A DNA stretch of 41,106 nucleotides from the NCBI GenBank assembly GCA_034716155.1, contig JAYEFR010000203.1:1-41106 (forward strand), read 5' to 3'. The notes below the pieces were generated by a model that searched no databases, was not told where the DNA came from, and saw nothing but the letters and a program-made list of their open reading frames with translations. The position numbers and the translations under genes were made by a program. The stretch comes from JAGGYK01 sp034716155 (lineage in GTDB: Bacteria; Desulfobacterota; Desulfomonilia; UBA1062). Shown here one piece after another: positions 16,264 to 25,653 of this stretch (its first letter is position 1; every line of letters begins with the position of its first letter).

Positions 16264-17523
16264 TTACAGGGCCAGACAACCCTTGAGTTGAGAATCTTCG
16301 ACCTTTCCTAAAGCAACCAATGTCATATTATCCTCAACAAATATTTCTTCTGCCAGTTCGACCAGGTCTTGTGCCCTCACGGAATTTATCTTTTCTATCA
16401 CTTCATCAATTGGCACATCTCTTCCATAATAAATCACATTTTTGGCCAGGGTTGCCATTCTGCTTTCAGTGCTTTCCCTGGCAAGCAACAAATGCCCCTT
16501 GATCTGCTCTCTTACATCATCCAGCTTTAGCCCTGCAAAATCTCCCTGTTTTAGCCTCCTGGCCTGCGCCCCGATAACCTCAATCGTCTGACTTACATGG
16601 TCATCGGATGTCCCTGCATACACTGCCAAAACGCCACAATCCTCATAGGCGGATAAATAAGAATATATAGAATAAACAATACCCAGCTTCTCTCTGGCTT
16701 CCTGAAACAACATAGAGCTCATGCCGCCTCCTAAAACCGTATTGAGCACTACATACGCCCACCTTTTATTATCAGTTACCATAGGCCCGGCCGTCCCCAA
16801 GGTTATATGAACCTGTTCCAGATCTTTATGCCGGGCCAAGCACCCCCCTCCCATGGGCGGCGTTGTCAACTCTCTATTATGGTTATGTGCTCTATTGTAA
16901 GACTCGAAACGAGACCTTAGTAAATCCACCACCCTGGCATGATCAAGGTTTCCCGCCCCTGCTATTACAATAGCATTTGGGCTGTATGCCTGGTCTATAA
17001 AACTTATGACATGGTCCCTTGTGAAGCCCTTTACTGTAGGAGGGCTTCCTAAAATCGAAACACCAAGGGGGGTATTATGAAAAAATGTCATGGAAAAAAG
17101 CTCTGCTACATAATCATCAGGGGTATCTTCTGTCATCCTTATCTCCTGAAGGACAACATTCTTCTCTTTTTCTATCTCTTCGGGCTTAAATTCAGAGTTC
17201 AAAAATATATCGCTCAGGACATCAATGGCCTTTTCCAAATGCTCATCCAAGACCTTTATATAATACGCGCTATGCTCTTTTGCCGTGTGCGCATTCAATA
17301 TGCCACCAAGCGCATCTATCTCTTTGGCAATCTGAAGGGCAGTCCTTCTCTTCGTGCCCTTAAACATCACATGCTCGGTAAAATGAGCAATCCCTTCGCT
17401 TCCTGAAGGGTCCTGCCTGGATCCCGCCTTCACCCATATACCAAGGGATACAGACCTTACATTGGGATTACCCTCCGTTACAATCCGAATCCCATTGTCT
17501 AATACAGTTGTCTGAAGGCCCAT
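16264..17523 (-). CDS. M16 family zinc metallopeptidase (processing-peptidase-like)
   Basis: This 419-residue M16B peptidase carries the inverted zinc motif HFTEH (His47, Glu50, His51), followed by the conserved AHTAKEHSAYY region. It is the size of YmxG/mitochondrial processing peptidase beta subunits. Its place directly after pnp (2-nt gap) is widely conserved in bacteria, although its substrate is not firmly known. It is the last gene of the operon that begins at the tRNA-Gly. Confidence 0.94.
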   Translation of the reverse strand: MGLQTTVLDNGIRIVTEGNPNVRSVSLGIWVKAGSRQDPSGSEGIAHFTEHVMFKGTKRRTALQIAKEIDALGGILNAHTAKEHSAYYIKVLDEHLEKAIDVLSDIFLNSEFKPEEIEKEKNVVLQEIRMTEDTPDDYVAELFSMTFFHNTPLGVSILGSPPTVKGFTRDHVISFIDQAYSPNAIVIAGAGNLDHARVVDLLRSRFESYNRAHNHNRELTTPPMGGGCLARHKDLEQVHITLGTAGPMVTDNKRWAYVVLNTVLGGGMSSMLFQEAREKLGIVYSIYSYLSAYEDCGVLAVYAGTSDDHVSQTIEVIGAQARRLKQGDFAGLKLDDVREQIKGHLLLARESTESRMATLAKNVIYYGRDVPIDEVIEKINSVRAQDLVELAEEIFVEDNMTLVALGKVEDSQLKGCLAL

Positions 17524-17525
17524 CC

Positions 17526-19610
17526 CTACGCTTTGGCCTGAGGTAAGGCTTCCTTGCGGCTTAACTTGATTCTCCCGTTTTTATCTATATCAAGTACCTT
17601 TACTAAAACCTCTTCACCCTCTTTAACAACATCCCTAACGTCCTTTACTCTTTCATTGGCAAGCTGTGATATGTGCACCAAACCAGAGACACCAGGAAGG
17701 ATGTCAACAAATGCTCCGTAGTTGGTGATAGTTACAACCTTGCCTACATAAACTTTCCCCACCTGAGCCTCTTCTATAAGACCGTTTATTATCTCTATTG
17801 CCATATTCGCATGCTCTTCATCTAAAGAAAAGATGCTCACCTTGCCTGTATCTTCAATCTCTATCTTTGTCTCCGTCTTGGCTATAATTTCTCTTATTAC
17901 CTTTCCACCGGGGCCTATAACATCCCTAATTTTTTCAGGATTGATGTTTAGGGTATATATTCTCGGGGCATATGGAGAAATATTATCGTTAGGCTTTTCT
18001 ACGCCGGCATTCATCTTTTCCAGGATGTGTAGCCTTGCAGTGCGTGCCTTGTTTAAGGCTTCGGCTAAAATCGCCTCTGAAATCCCCGCCACCTTTATAT
18101 CCATCTGGATGGCTGTAATCCCGTCTTTTGTCCCTGCCGCCTTAAAGTCCATATCCCCCAAATGGTCTTCGTCCCCCAAAATATCCGTAAGGATAATAAA
18201 TTCATCCCCCTCTTTAACCATACCCATAGCAACGCCTGCTACCGGCTTTTTCACAGGCACTCCGGCGTCCATAAGGGCCATAGAGCCGCTACACACGGTG
18301 GCCATGGACGATGACCCATTGGATTCCAATATCTCAGAGACCAGCCTTATGGTATAAGGAAACGAATCTTTCTCAGGTAATACCTGTTCCAATGCCCTTT
18401 CCGCCAGGTGTCCATGCCCTATCTCTCGCCTGTTAGGCCCCCTTAATGGCCTTACCTCTCCCACACAAAAAGGAAGGAATTGATAGTGCACCATAAATGC
18501 CTTGGATGTCTCCCCTAACAGAGACTCTCCTCTTTGTTCATCACTTGAGGTGCCTAGCGTTGTTATAGCAATGGCCTGTGTCTCGCCCCTTGTGAAAAGA
18601 GCAGATCCGTGTGCCCTTGGCAGCAGCCCCACCTTACACTCTATAGGCCTTATGTCGTCCAGACCCCTGCCATCAACCCGAAGCCCATCCTCCTTTATCA
18701 TTTTGCGTACAATTCCCTTTTCAAGGGTAGAAAAGTAAGCCTTTACCAAAGCTGCCTTCTCGCCATTTTCTCCTCCAAGCTGTGCTATTGCCTCATCTCG
18801 TAGGTCATCTGTCTTGGCATGCCTTTCTATCTTCGTATATCCTGCTCGCATTATCTCTTCTATTCTGGAACCGGCAAACTCCTTTACGCCTTCATAAAGC
18901 TTAGGATCTTCATCTTTAACAAAAGGAATGATTTTGGCCTTCCCTATTGCCCCTCTTAGCTCTTCTTGTGCCTCTATTCCATCCTTTATCTTTGAATGCG
19001 CAAAAAATATGCCCTTGCTTATCTGCTCTTCTGACAATTCCATGGCATCGCCTTCCACCATAACCACCGCTTCTTTTGTCCCGACTACCACCAGGTCCAT
19101 TGTGCTGCCGGCAAGCTGTGCTACTGATGGGTTTATGACAAAATCTCCATTTACAAGGCCAACCCGAACCCCGCCAATAGGCCCGTCAAACGGCACCGCT
19201 GACATATGAAGGGCTGCTGACGCCCCATTTATAGCCAAAATATCAGGGTTATAATCGGGATCCGCAGACAACACTGTTGCAATTATCTGGATCTCTCGGC
19301 CAAAATCAGCCTGTATAAGTGGTCGAAGCGACCTGTCTGTAAACCTTGCCGTGAGGATCTCTTGGTCACCGGGCCTGCCTTCTCTTTTTATAAAGCCTCC
19401 CGGTATCCTCCCCCCTGCGTAAGCCATCTCCTGGTAGTCCACTGTAAGAGGTAAAAAATCTATTCCCGCCCGCGCCTCTTTGGAAATAGCCACGGTAACA
19501 AGAACAATGCTATCCCCTTGACGGACTAAAACAGCTCCATTTGCCTGCTTTGCTATATCCCCTGCCTCAAAAATAAGTGGTTGAGCACTGCCTTCTACTT
19601 TTACCTGCAT
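17526..19610 (-). CDS. pnp: Polyribonucleotide nucleotidyltransferase (PNPase)
   Basis: This 694-residue phosphorolytic 3'-5' exoribonuclease has two RNase PH domains (about 1-215 and 300-540), a KH domain with GPGGKVIREI (about residues 558-567) and a C-terminal S1 domain (about 620-690, GKVVTITNYGAFVDI). All domains are complete. It follows rpsO with a 6-nt gap, and its AAGGAG overlaps the rpsO stop, the classic rpsO-pnp pair. Elsewhere pnp is autoregulated through its leader; no such structure can be judged here. Confidence 0.98.
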   Translation of the reverse strand: MQVKVEGSAQPLIFEAGDIAKQANGAVLVRQGDSIVLVTVAISKEARAGIDFLPLTVDYQEMAYAGGRIPGGFIKREGRPGDQEILTARFTDRSLRPLIQADFGREIQIIATVLSADPDYNPDILAINGASAALHMSAVPFDGPIGGVRVGLVNGDFVINPSVAQLAGSTMDLVVVGTKEAVVMVEGDAMELSEEQISKGIFFAHSKIKDGIEAQEELRGAIGKAKIIPFVKDEDPKLYEGVKEFAGSRIEEIMRAGYTKIERHAKTDDLRDEAIAQLGGENGEKAALVKAYFSTLEKGIVRKMIKEDGLRVDGRGLDDIRPIECKVGLLPRAHGSALFTRGETQAIAITTLGTSSDEQRGESLLGETSKAFMVHYQFLPFCVGEVRPLRGPNRREIGHGHLAERALEQVLPEKDSFPYTIRLVSEILESNGSSSMATVCSGSMALMDAGVPVKKPVAGVAMGMVKEGDEFIILTDILGDEDHLGDMDFKAAGTKDGITAIQMDIKVAGISEAILAEALNKARTARLHILEKMNAGVEKPNDNISPYAPRIYTLNINPEKIRDVIGPGGKVIREIIAKTETKIEIEDTGKVSIFSLDEEHANMAIEIINGLIEEAQVGKVYVGKVVTITNYGAFVDILPGVSGLVHISQLANERVKDVRDVVKEGEEVLVKVLDIDKNGRIKLSRKEALPQAKA

Positions 19611-19616
19611 AAATCT

Positions 19617-19886
19617 TTATCTCCTTAACCCGAGAGTCTTTATAATCTCTCTATAGCTTTTTATGTCGTTCTTTTTAATATAGTCAAGCAACCTTCTTCT
19701 CTGCCCAACAAGCATCAAAAGCCCACGTCTTGAATGGTGATCCTTTTTATGCACCTTAAAATGCTCTGTAAGGTCATTAATTCTCTTTGTTAAAAGGGCC
19801 ACCTGAACCTCCGGCGATCCAGTATCTCCCTCATGCCGCCCAAATTTATCCATGATCTTCTTCTTTTCCTCCGTGCCTGAAACCAC
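19617..19886 (-). CDS. rpsO: 30S ribosomal protein S15
   Basis: This 89-residue small-subunit protein binds 16S rRNA early in 30S assembly. The conserved blocks HEGDTGSPEVQVALLTKRI and HKKDHHSRRGLLMLVGQRR are complete. The start is GTG at 19886, chosen because AGGAGGG lies 6 nt upstream and the resulting length is typical. It lies 97 nt after truB in the translation operon. Confidence 0.98.
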   Translation of the reverse strand: MVSGTEEKKKIMDKFGRHEGDTGSPEVQVALLTKRINDLTEHFKVHKKDHHSRRGLLMLVGQRRRLLDYIKKNDIKSYREIIKTLGLRR

Positions 19887-19983
19887 AATCTTCCCTCCTG
19901 TTCTTATGGTCTACTCTTCAAGCTAACATAGCTGTTAATCCAATGTAAACCCTTAAAACTGGAGTTGCCCTAATGAACCCAGC

Positions 19984-20892
19984 TCAAAGACAGCTAAACC
20001 CCCGTTCTATATACCCAAAAATCCCATCTTTCCTCTGAACTCGGGCTACGCACAAAAGATTAAACCCTTCATTTAGGACAGCAACCCTTTCTCCCTCTTC
20101 TGCAAAAACATCGTCTATCAACCAAGAGATCTGGATAGGCCTCCCCTCCCTGATCCCTGTTTCGCCTGCATGAACCACCCTTGCCTTTGGCAAGCTCAGA
20201 GCATCTGTCAGAGGGATAACCACCTTTTCTTTTTCTTTATGCGCCCACTTTCCGTCCAACCTGTCAAGGGTGTGCGCATCATCTACCGAAAACCCCTCGC
20301 TCCTTAACCTCCTTAGCTCCTTTAAATACCCTCCAATCCCCAGAGATGCACCTATATCCCGAGCAATAGCCCGTATATATGTGCCCCTAGAGCATACTAC
20401 CCTTAAGGTTAACCAGTCCTTACCAAAAGATCCTATCTGCATATCTTCTATCAATACCTTTTTGGCCCGTGGGGTAACGTCCACATTTGCCCGTTTGAGT
20501 TTATATATTGGTATGCCCTGATGCTTTTGTGCACAATAAGCTGGTGGATGTTGCGTAAACCATCCCCTGTGTTCCTTAAGCCACTGCCGGATCATATCTA
20601 CATCTATATTTACGTTTGTATAGTGCTTTAAAGGCTTGCCTGTAATATCGTCGGTATCTATACTCATGTCAAAACCAATAACAGCAATATATTCTTTGGG
20701 GTTGTCTTCTATAAACGGAAGCAGTTTTGTGCCTTGCCCAACCCCTACACACAATAATCCGGTAGCAAATGAATCCAGTGTCCCAAAGTGTCCAGCCTTT
20801 TTCACCTTTAAGACCCGCTTTACATAATCCACCGCCTCCCTGGACGTAATGCCTCGATGTTTATCTATTAATACTACCCCATGCGGGCCCAT
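19984..20892 (-). CDS. truB: tRNA pseudouridine(55) synthase
   Basis: This 302-residue enzyme makes pseudouridine 55 in the T-loop of tRNAs. The catalytic Asp40 is in GHFGTLDSFATGLL, the TruB motif, and RGTYIRAIARDIG follows. A C-terminal PUA-like portion is present. Its ATG lies inside the end of nrnA (19-nt overlap), which implies translational coupling. Confidence 0.96.
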   Translation of the reverse strand: MGPHGVVLIDKHRGITSREAVDYVKRVLKVKKAGHFGTLDSFATGLLCVGVGQGTKLLPFIEDNPKEYIAVIGFDMSIDTDDITGKPLKHYTNVNIDVDMIRQWLKEHRGWFTQHPPAYCAQKHQGIPIYKLKRANVDVTPRAKKVLIEDMQIGSFGKDWLTLRVVCSRGTYIRAIARDIGASLGIGGYLKELRRLRSEGFSVDDAHTLDRLDGKWAHKEKEKVVIPLTDALSLPKARVVHAGETGIREGRPIQISWLIDDVFAEEGERVAVLNEGFNLLCVARVQRKDGIFGYIERGFSCL

Positions 20893-21803
20893 TTTAAGCC
20901 TTCCTTGATAACTTCCCCCACCAACGCCTTGGCCCTCCCCTCTAAAGTAAAGCCTGCCGCCCTGTCATGCCCCCCGCCACCAAAGGCCTGGGCTGTCAGT
21001 CTGGCAGATGCCCCAGTTCTGCTCCTTATAGAGCAATGGACATGGTTGGCGTTTATGTCTCTCAAAAAAATGGAAATCTCTACCCCATCCAAAGAAGAGA
21101 TCTCTTCTATTATCCCAGAGGCATCCTGAGGCCCAGCCCCCAATTTGGCCAAGTCCTCTATAGTAATATAGCTTGCGCACACTCTGTCCTGTATTAAAAT
21201 CCTTTCCATGGCAAGGCAGAGGACCTTATAATAGGTAGAGTTCCTGCTCTTCTTGAGACGTGTAGCTACATAACTAGGGACTGCCCCCTTGCGGACTAAC
21301 CTGGTTGCTATCTCAAAGACCCTTGCCGTGGTATTTGCATGCATAAATCCACCTGTATCGCCAAATATGCCCATATATATATTTGTTGCAATAGTGTCGG
21401 TTATCTCTACCCCTAGCTCCACTAAAAGTTCGTATACCATTTCTGACGCAGAGGATCTGTCTGGCTCTACCCAGGATACAGACCCAATCCCTTCATTGGT
21501 TTTATGATGATCTATCTCCACTACCTTTCCTTCAGGCCGTATATCCCCTATCATCCCCATATCCGACACATCCACCAGCAGAGAGATCTCCGGCGCGGAA
21601 AAAAGGGTTTGCTTCGGGGCTTCGGTGAGGAATAGATGCTCGGGAATCGGCGTTGGACACACCACCCTGCACTCCTTATGCATAGCGTTTAGGCCTAAGG
21701 AAAGTGCGTAACTAGATCCTACAGCGTCTGCATCAGGCCAGCTATGAGTAATGATCTCAAAACGCTTTTTTTTTCTTATAATATCAGCAATTGTTGTTTT
21801 CAT
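20874..21803 (-). CDS. nrnA: Bifunctional oligoribonuclease/pAp phosphatase (DHH-DHHA1)
   Basis: This 309-residue DHH phosphoesterase degrades nanoRNAs and 3'-phosphoadenosine 5'-phosphate. Metal ligands are visible at His20, Asp24 and Asp26 (HSWPDADA), Asp80-region DVSD, and the DHH motif itself at 98-100. The DHHA1 substrate-binding GGGHDRAAGF is near the C-terminus. It overlaps rbfA by 20 nt and truB by 19 nt. The rbfA-nrnA-truB order is common in Firmicutes and deltaproteobacterial genomes. Confidence 0.94.
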   Translation of the reverse strand: MKTTIADIIRKKKRFEIITHSWPDADAVGSSYALSLGLNAMHKECRVVCPTPIPEHLFLTEAPKQTLFSAPEISLLVDVSDMGMIGDIRPEGKVVEIDHHKTNEGIGSVSWVEPDRSSASEMVYELLVELGVEITDTIATNIYMGIFGDTGGFMHANTTARVFEIATRLVRKGAVPSYVATRLKKSRNSTYYKVLCLAMERILIQDRVCASYITIEDLAKLGAGPQDASGIIEEISSLDGVEISIFLRDINANHVHCSIRSRTGASARLTAQAFGGGGHDRAAGFTLEGRAKALVGEVIKEGLKWARMG

Positions 21804-22146
21804 CTCTTTTTATCTGATCTAAAATGGTATCGATCCTTGTGGCGTAATCAAAAGATCTATCATAAACAAAAATGAGCTCTGGGACATGCCTTAGCCTGAG
21901 AACCCTTTTTAGCTCATGCCTTAAAAACCCCTGGGCGCTCTGTAATCCCTTAAGCGCGTCTTCTGCCCTTAAGGCATCCATCATACAATAGAATACATGA
22001 GCCATTCTTAAATCAGGGCTTACCTCTACATCGGTGATAGTAACAGATTCTATTCTTGGATCCTTTACTTTTCTTACTAGCAGCTCTGCCAGGGTTTCTT
22101 TCAAGAGAACCCCAACCCTTGTTTGCCGCAAACTCTTCTTTTTCAT
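21784..22146 (-). CDS. rbfA: Ribosome-binding factor A
   Basis: This 120-residue single KH-like domain protein matures the 30S subunit at the 5' end of 16S rRNA. The pattern VGVLLKETLAELL, VKDPRIESVTITDVEVSPDL and RHVPELIFVYD is diagnostic. It overlaps ylxP by 4 nt (ATGA) and nrnA by 20 nt. Confidence 0.95.
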   Translation of the reverse strand: MKKKSLRQTRVGVLLKETLAELLVRKVKDPRIESVTITDVEVSPDLRMAHVFYCMMDALRAEDALKGLQSAQGFLRHELKRVLRLRHVPELIFVYDRSFDYATRIDTILDQIKRDENNNC

Positions 22147-22427
22147 ATGTGCACAATTTCGATATAACTCTCTATTACTTCAGCATCTAGGCGTCGGCCG
22201 ATATATTCCCTAACCTTATCCAACTGAGAATTCACATGTCTGGAATCATTGCTTACTATAGCTATGCCCAGGGTAGATGCCTGCCAAATCTCTTGATCTC
22301 CTACCTCTGCAATAGAGACATTCATGTGCCCTATGCGATCCTTAAGCGGTTTCAAGACCTTGCGCTTTGCCTTCAGAGACCCGGCTCCCTTTATCCTGAG
22401 CCTCGTCTTTAATGTCCCTATAACCAT
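22143..22427 (-). CDS. ylxP: YlxP-like protein (DUF503)
   Basis: This 94-residue DUF503 protein has the family pattern LRIKGAGSLKAKRKVLKPLKDRI and IAEVGDQEIWQASTLGIAIVSND. It lies between infB (2-nt gap) and rbfA (4-nt overlap), its usual location. The family has been linked to ribosome function by gene context, and the exact role is not established. Confidence 0.92.
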   Translation of the reverse strand: MVIGTLKTRLRIKGAGSLKAKRKVLKPLKDRIGHMNVSIAEVGDQEIWQASTLGIAIVSNDSRHVNSQLDKVREYIGRRLDAEVIESYIEIVHI

Positions 22428-22429
22428 TA

Positions 22430-25078
22430 TTAAAACTCACCTTCCTGTTCCTGCCTTGCGTAAACCTCTATAATATCCCCTGGCTTTATATCATTATACC
22501 TCTCTAGTCCCACCCCACACTCATAGCCAGAGGCCACCTCTTTCACATCATCCTTAAACCTCCTGAGCGAGTCTATCCTTCCCTCATATATTACCATATT
22601 ATCCCTTAGGAGCCTGGCAAGCTCTCCTCGGGCAACCTTTCCTTCCGTTACTATTCCCCCTGCTACAGTGCCTACCTTGGGGACATTAAAAATATCTCTT
22701 ACCTCTGCCTTACCTAAAACAACCTCTCGATAGATCGGCTCCAGCAACCCCTTGAGGGCCAGTTTAATGTCATCTGTAAGATCATAAATAACAGTATAGA
22801 GCCTTACATCTACAGCATCTCGCTTTGCTAGGCTCTTGGCCTTGGAGCCTTCCCTGATATTAAACCCTACCACAATTGCCTTAGCTGTGGCGGCCAAAAG
22901 AATATCGTTTTCGGTAATACCCCCCACGCCAGAGTGAAGCACCTTAATCGCTATCTTGCCCCCTGTATCAATCCCTTCCAAAGCGCCTTCTACGGCCTCA
23001 ACCGAACCGTGAGTGTCTCCCTTAATAATCAGGTTGAGTTGCTGAATTTGCCCCTCCTGGATCTGGTCATATAGAGCGTCCAGGGATATGGCCTCCTTGA
23101 CCTCTTTTGCCTTAGCGCGTTCCTTTTCTTCCAACAGATAGGTTATAATCTCTTTTGCCTTTTTCTCGTTTGGCACTACCATAAAATCATCCCCGGCTGC
23201 CGGGAGCTCATTTAAACCAAAGATTCCCACAGGCATTGCCGGCCCTGCGTTTTGCACAGCCTCTGCCTTGGAATTAAACATCGTCCTCACCTTGCCCCAC
23301 TGCAGACCAGCCACAAAGGCATTCCCTCGTTTTAATCGCCCTTCTTTAATCAAGACTGTGCACATTGGCCCCCTGGCTCTATCCATACTTGATTCCAAGA
23401 CCACGCCTCGCGCTCTGCCTTCAAAACATGCCCTAAGTTCCAACACCTCAGCTTCAAGCAAAATCATCTCTAACAAGCCTTCTATCCCTGTCTCCTTTTT
23501 TGCAGACACCTCCACAAATATGGTGTCTCCTCCCCACTCCTCAGAAACAAGACCGGCTTCAGCAATCTGCTGTCTGACACGCTCAGGATTCGCATTTGCT
23601 TTATCCATCTTATTTATGGCTACCAAGATGGGAATTTCTGCCGCCCTTGCGTGATTTATCGCTTCTTTTGTCTGATCCATAACCCCATCATCGGCTGCCA
23701 CAACCAGCACAACAAAGTCTGTTCCCTTGGCTCCTCGTGCCCTCATAGAAGTAAAGGCCTCGTGCCCGGGGGTATCTATAAACGTAATAAGCTTATCTTT
23801 CCATTGTGCCTGATAAGCCCCTATATGCTGAGTAATGCCTCCTGATTCTCTCTCTACGACATGGGCTGATCGTATAACATCTAATAAAGAGGTCTTCCCG
23901 TGATCTACGTGCCCCATTACAGTAACCACCGGGGGCTTTGGCTTTAAGTCCTCAGGTTTATATTTTTGAGGAGTAAAAAACTCTTCTTTTATCTTGTCCC
24001 TTGATACATCTACCTCATACCCCATCTCCGTGGCAACAAGCGTTGCCTCGTCTCCCCCTATATATTGATTTTTGGTGGCGCTAACGCCCAAATCCGTTAA
24101 TATCTTTACTACATCGGAAACCTTTGCCCCCATTTCTTTGGCAAGGCTTGCCACAGCAATGCTATTCCCTATTTTTATCTTTCTCTTCCTGACAGGCACG
24201 CTGGTAACAACGCCCCTCTTCTTTTTTGTCTTTTTCGCCCTTCTCCCGTATGGAATTCTTTCCTCATCATAGATATCTTTCTGGGTAAAAACCTGTTTGC
24301 CCTTGGCCCTAAAGCCCTTTTTCTGGCCTGGGGCGACTATGCCCTCCTTTGCTGCTAATTCCCCAAAGAGTTCTCCTTCTTTAGGCCTTTTCTTCCCCTT
24401 TTTCTTCTCTTTCTTTTTTTCCTTTTCTTCTTTGGTCTCTTTTTCTTCTTCTTTTCCCTCAGGGAGCATCTCCTCTTGCTGCAAAGGTAATCCCTCTTTT
24501 GCTGCTTTACCTTCCTCAGGCGCTACCTCTTCTATTTCCTTCTTCTCTACTACCTCTTCCTCTTTGGCTGCCTTCTCTTTAAGCCCTGCGGCCTCTTCTC
24601 TTTTTTCGGCCTCTTTCTCGGGCTTTTTTTTGGTCTTTTTAATCTTATCGGGCGCCTTCTGAGCATGGGCCTCTGGTTGTTCTATGGCCTTTTCGCCCTT
24701 CGCAACATCAACAGGCGTTTCTCCCTTCCCTGCCTCCTCTATGCCCTCTTTCTCTGCCTTTGCTTTTTCTGGTACGCCGTGGGCTTCTTCGAGGGCAGCC
24801 TCTATAGGCGCCGCGCTTTCTGGGGGTGCTTTTGCTCTTCTTCTGATTACATTGGGGGCTACACGCTTTTCTACATACACATCTTCTTTTTCCGGGCGGG
24901 CATCTTGATCCTCTTCTTTGAGTCGGCCCACCCTTTTCTTTATCCTCTCTATATCATGGGCATCTACCATGCTCATGCTGTTTTCTACAGAAATGGCCAG
25001 ATCTTTTACGATTTTTATTAATTCTTTAGAATCTATGCCCATCTCTTTTGACAGCTCGAAAATTCTCATCTTTTTCAT
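22430..25078 (-). CDS. infB: Translation initiation factor IF-2
   Basis: This 882-residue GTPase places initiator tRNA on the 30S subunit. There is an IF2-N domain at residues 1-50, a long Lys/Glu/Ala-rich low-complexity segment (about 60-290), a second IF2-N-like domain (about 305-345), then the G domain with GHVDHGKT (near 388), DTPGHEAF and NKMD, and C-terminal beta-barrel domains. Everything expected is present. The linker is one of the most repetitive stretches of the window but is normal for IF-2. It overlaps the ylxR-like gene by 4 nt (ATGA). Confidence 0.98.
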   Translation of the reverse strand: MKKMRIFELSKEMGIDSKELIKIVKDLAISVENSMSMVDAHDIERIKKRVGRLKEEDQDARPEKEDVYVEKRVAPNVIRRRAKAPPESAAPIEAALEEAHGVPEKAKAEKEGIEEAGKGETPVDVAKGEKAIEQPEAHAQKAPDKIKKTKKKPEKEAEKREEAAGLKEKAAKEEEVVEKKEIEEVAPEEGKAAKEGLPLQQEEMLPEGKEEEKETKEEKEKKKEKKKGKKRPKEGELFGELAAKEGIVAPGQKKGFRAKGKQVFTQKDIYDEERIPYGRRAKKTKKKRGVVTSVPVRKRKIKIGNSIAVASLAKEMGAKVSDVVKILTDLGVSATKNQYIGGDEATLVATEMGYEVDVSRDKIKEEFFTPQKYKPEDLKPKPPVVTVMGHVDHGKTSLLDVIRSAHVVERESGGITQHIGAYQAQWKDKLITFIDTPGHEAFTSMRARGAKGTDFVVLVVAADDGVMDQTKEAINHARAAEIPILVAINKMDKANANPERVRQQIAEAGLVSEEWGGDTIFVEVSAKKETGIEGLLEMILLEAEVLELRACFEGRARGVVLESSMDRARGPMCTVLIKEGRLKRGNAFVAGLQWGKVRTMFNSKAEAVQNAGPAMPVGIFGLNELPAAGDDFMVVPNEKKAKEIITYLLEEKERAKAKEVKEAISLDALYDQIQEGQIQQLNLIIKGDTHGSVEAVEGALEGIDTGGKIAIKVLHSGVGGITENDILLAATAKAIVVGFNIREGSKAKSLAKRDAVDVRLYTVIYDLTDDIKLALKGLLEPIYREVVLGKAEVRDIFNVPKVGTVAGGIVTEGKVARGELARLLRDNMVIYEGRIDSLRRFKDDVKEVASGYECGVGLERYNDIKPGDIIEVYARQEQEGEF

Positions 25079-25653
25079 GCGCTATCCCCTCCTGACGTAA
25101 GCCTGCTAAAGAAGCGAAGAGCCTCTAGGCCCCTGTCCTTTTTAGGATAGCTATTAAGAACCAGAACCCCCGAACACGGCCTGCCGTATTCTTGCAATGG
25201 AATCTGATACACCTCGGCTTTCAAGGCGTTTGCCTTCTTTATAATGGGCTCAAGGCTCTTTTCTGAGATATCCTCGGATAAGATTACAACATCTCCCTCT
25301 TTAATGATTATCTTTTGCCCCCAATCCATCCTTAAATAGCCCATTTTGTCGCAAAGATGTAACAAATCCAAGATCTCACCCATCAATTCCTTCTTTGTCT
25401 GCGCTCCCAAATCCTCGCCCCACCGAGGCACATCCAAGACCTTTTGAATTCGTTTCCCCTTTATGGCCCTCCCAAAACAAGAGACGTCAGGACACAGATA
25501 TGCCCCTCGTCCCGGAAGGCATCCATTCTTATCAAATAAAATTTTGCTTGCTCCTGTCCTCACAAACCTCAACAACTCCTTCTTTGGGAAAACCTTCTTA
25601 CACCCAATACATTGTCTGTGCGGTTCCCTTTTATGTGTCATTCTCCTTTTCAT
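25075..25653 (-). CDS. YlxR-like RNA-binding protein with C-terminal L7Ae-like region
   Basis: This is a 192-residue, apparently two-part protein. The N-terminal half is YlxR (DUF448): CIGCKK (Cys15, Cys18), LLRFVRT and the PGRGAYLCPD loop. The C-terminal half (about 105-180) resembles an L7Ae/YlxQ domain: VVILSEDISEKSL, a helix, then YQIPLQEYG. YlxR and YlxQ are separate neighbouring genes in Bacillus, and here they appear to be one polypeptide, as reported in some proteobacteria. The start may be 25653 or the Met at residue 5, which has AAGGAG very close by. It overlaps nusA by 23 nt and infB by 4 nt. Confidence 0.88.
   Translation of the reverse strand: MKRRMTHKREPHRQCIGCKKVFPKKELLRFVRTGASKILFDKNGCLPGRGAYLCPDVSCFGRAIKGKRIQKVLDVPRWGEDLGAQTKKELMGEILDLLHLCDKMGYLRMDWGQKIIIKEGDVVILSEDISEKSLEPIIKKANALKAEVYQIPLQEYGRPCSGVLVLNSYPKKDRGLEALRFFSRLTSGGDSA

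Noticed and set aside
24297..24662. 121-codon ORF opposite infB, rich in Ser and Phe
   Set aside because: It is the antisense shadow of the Lys/Glu-rich linker of IF-2.
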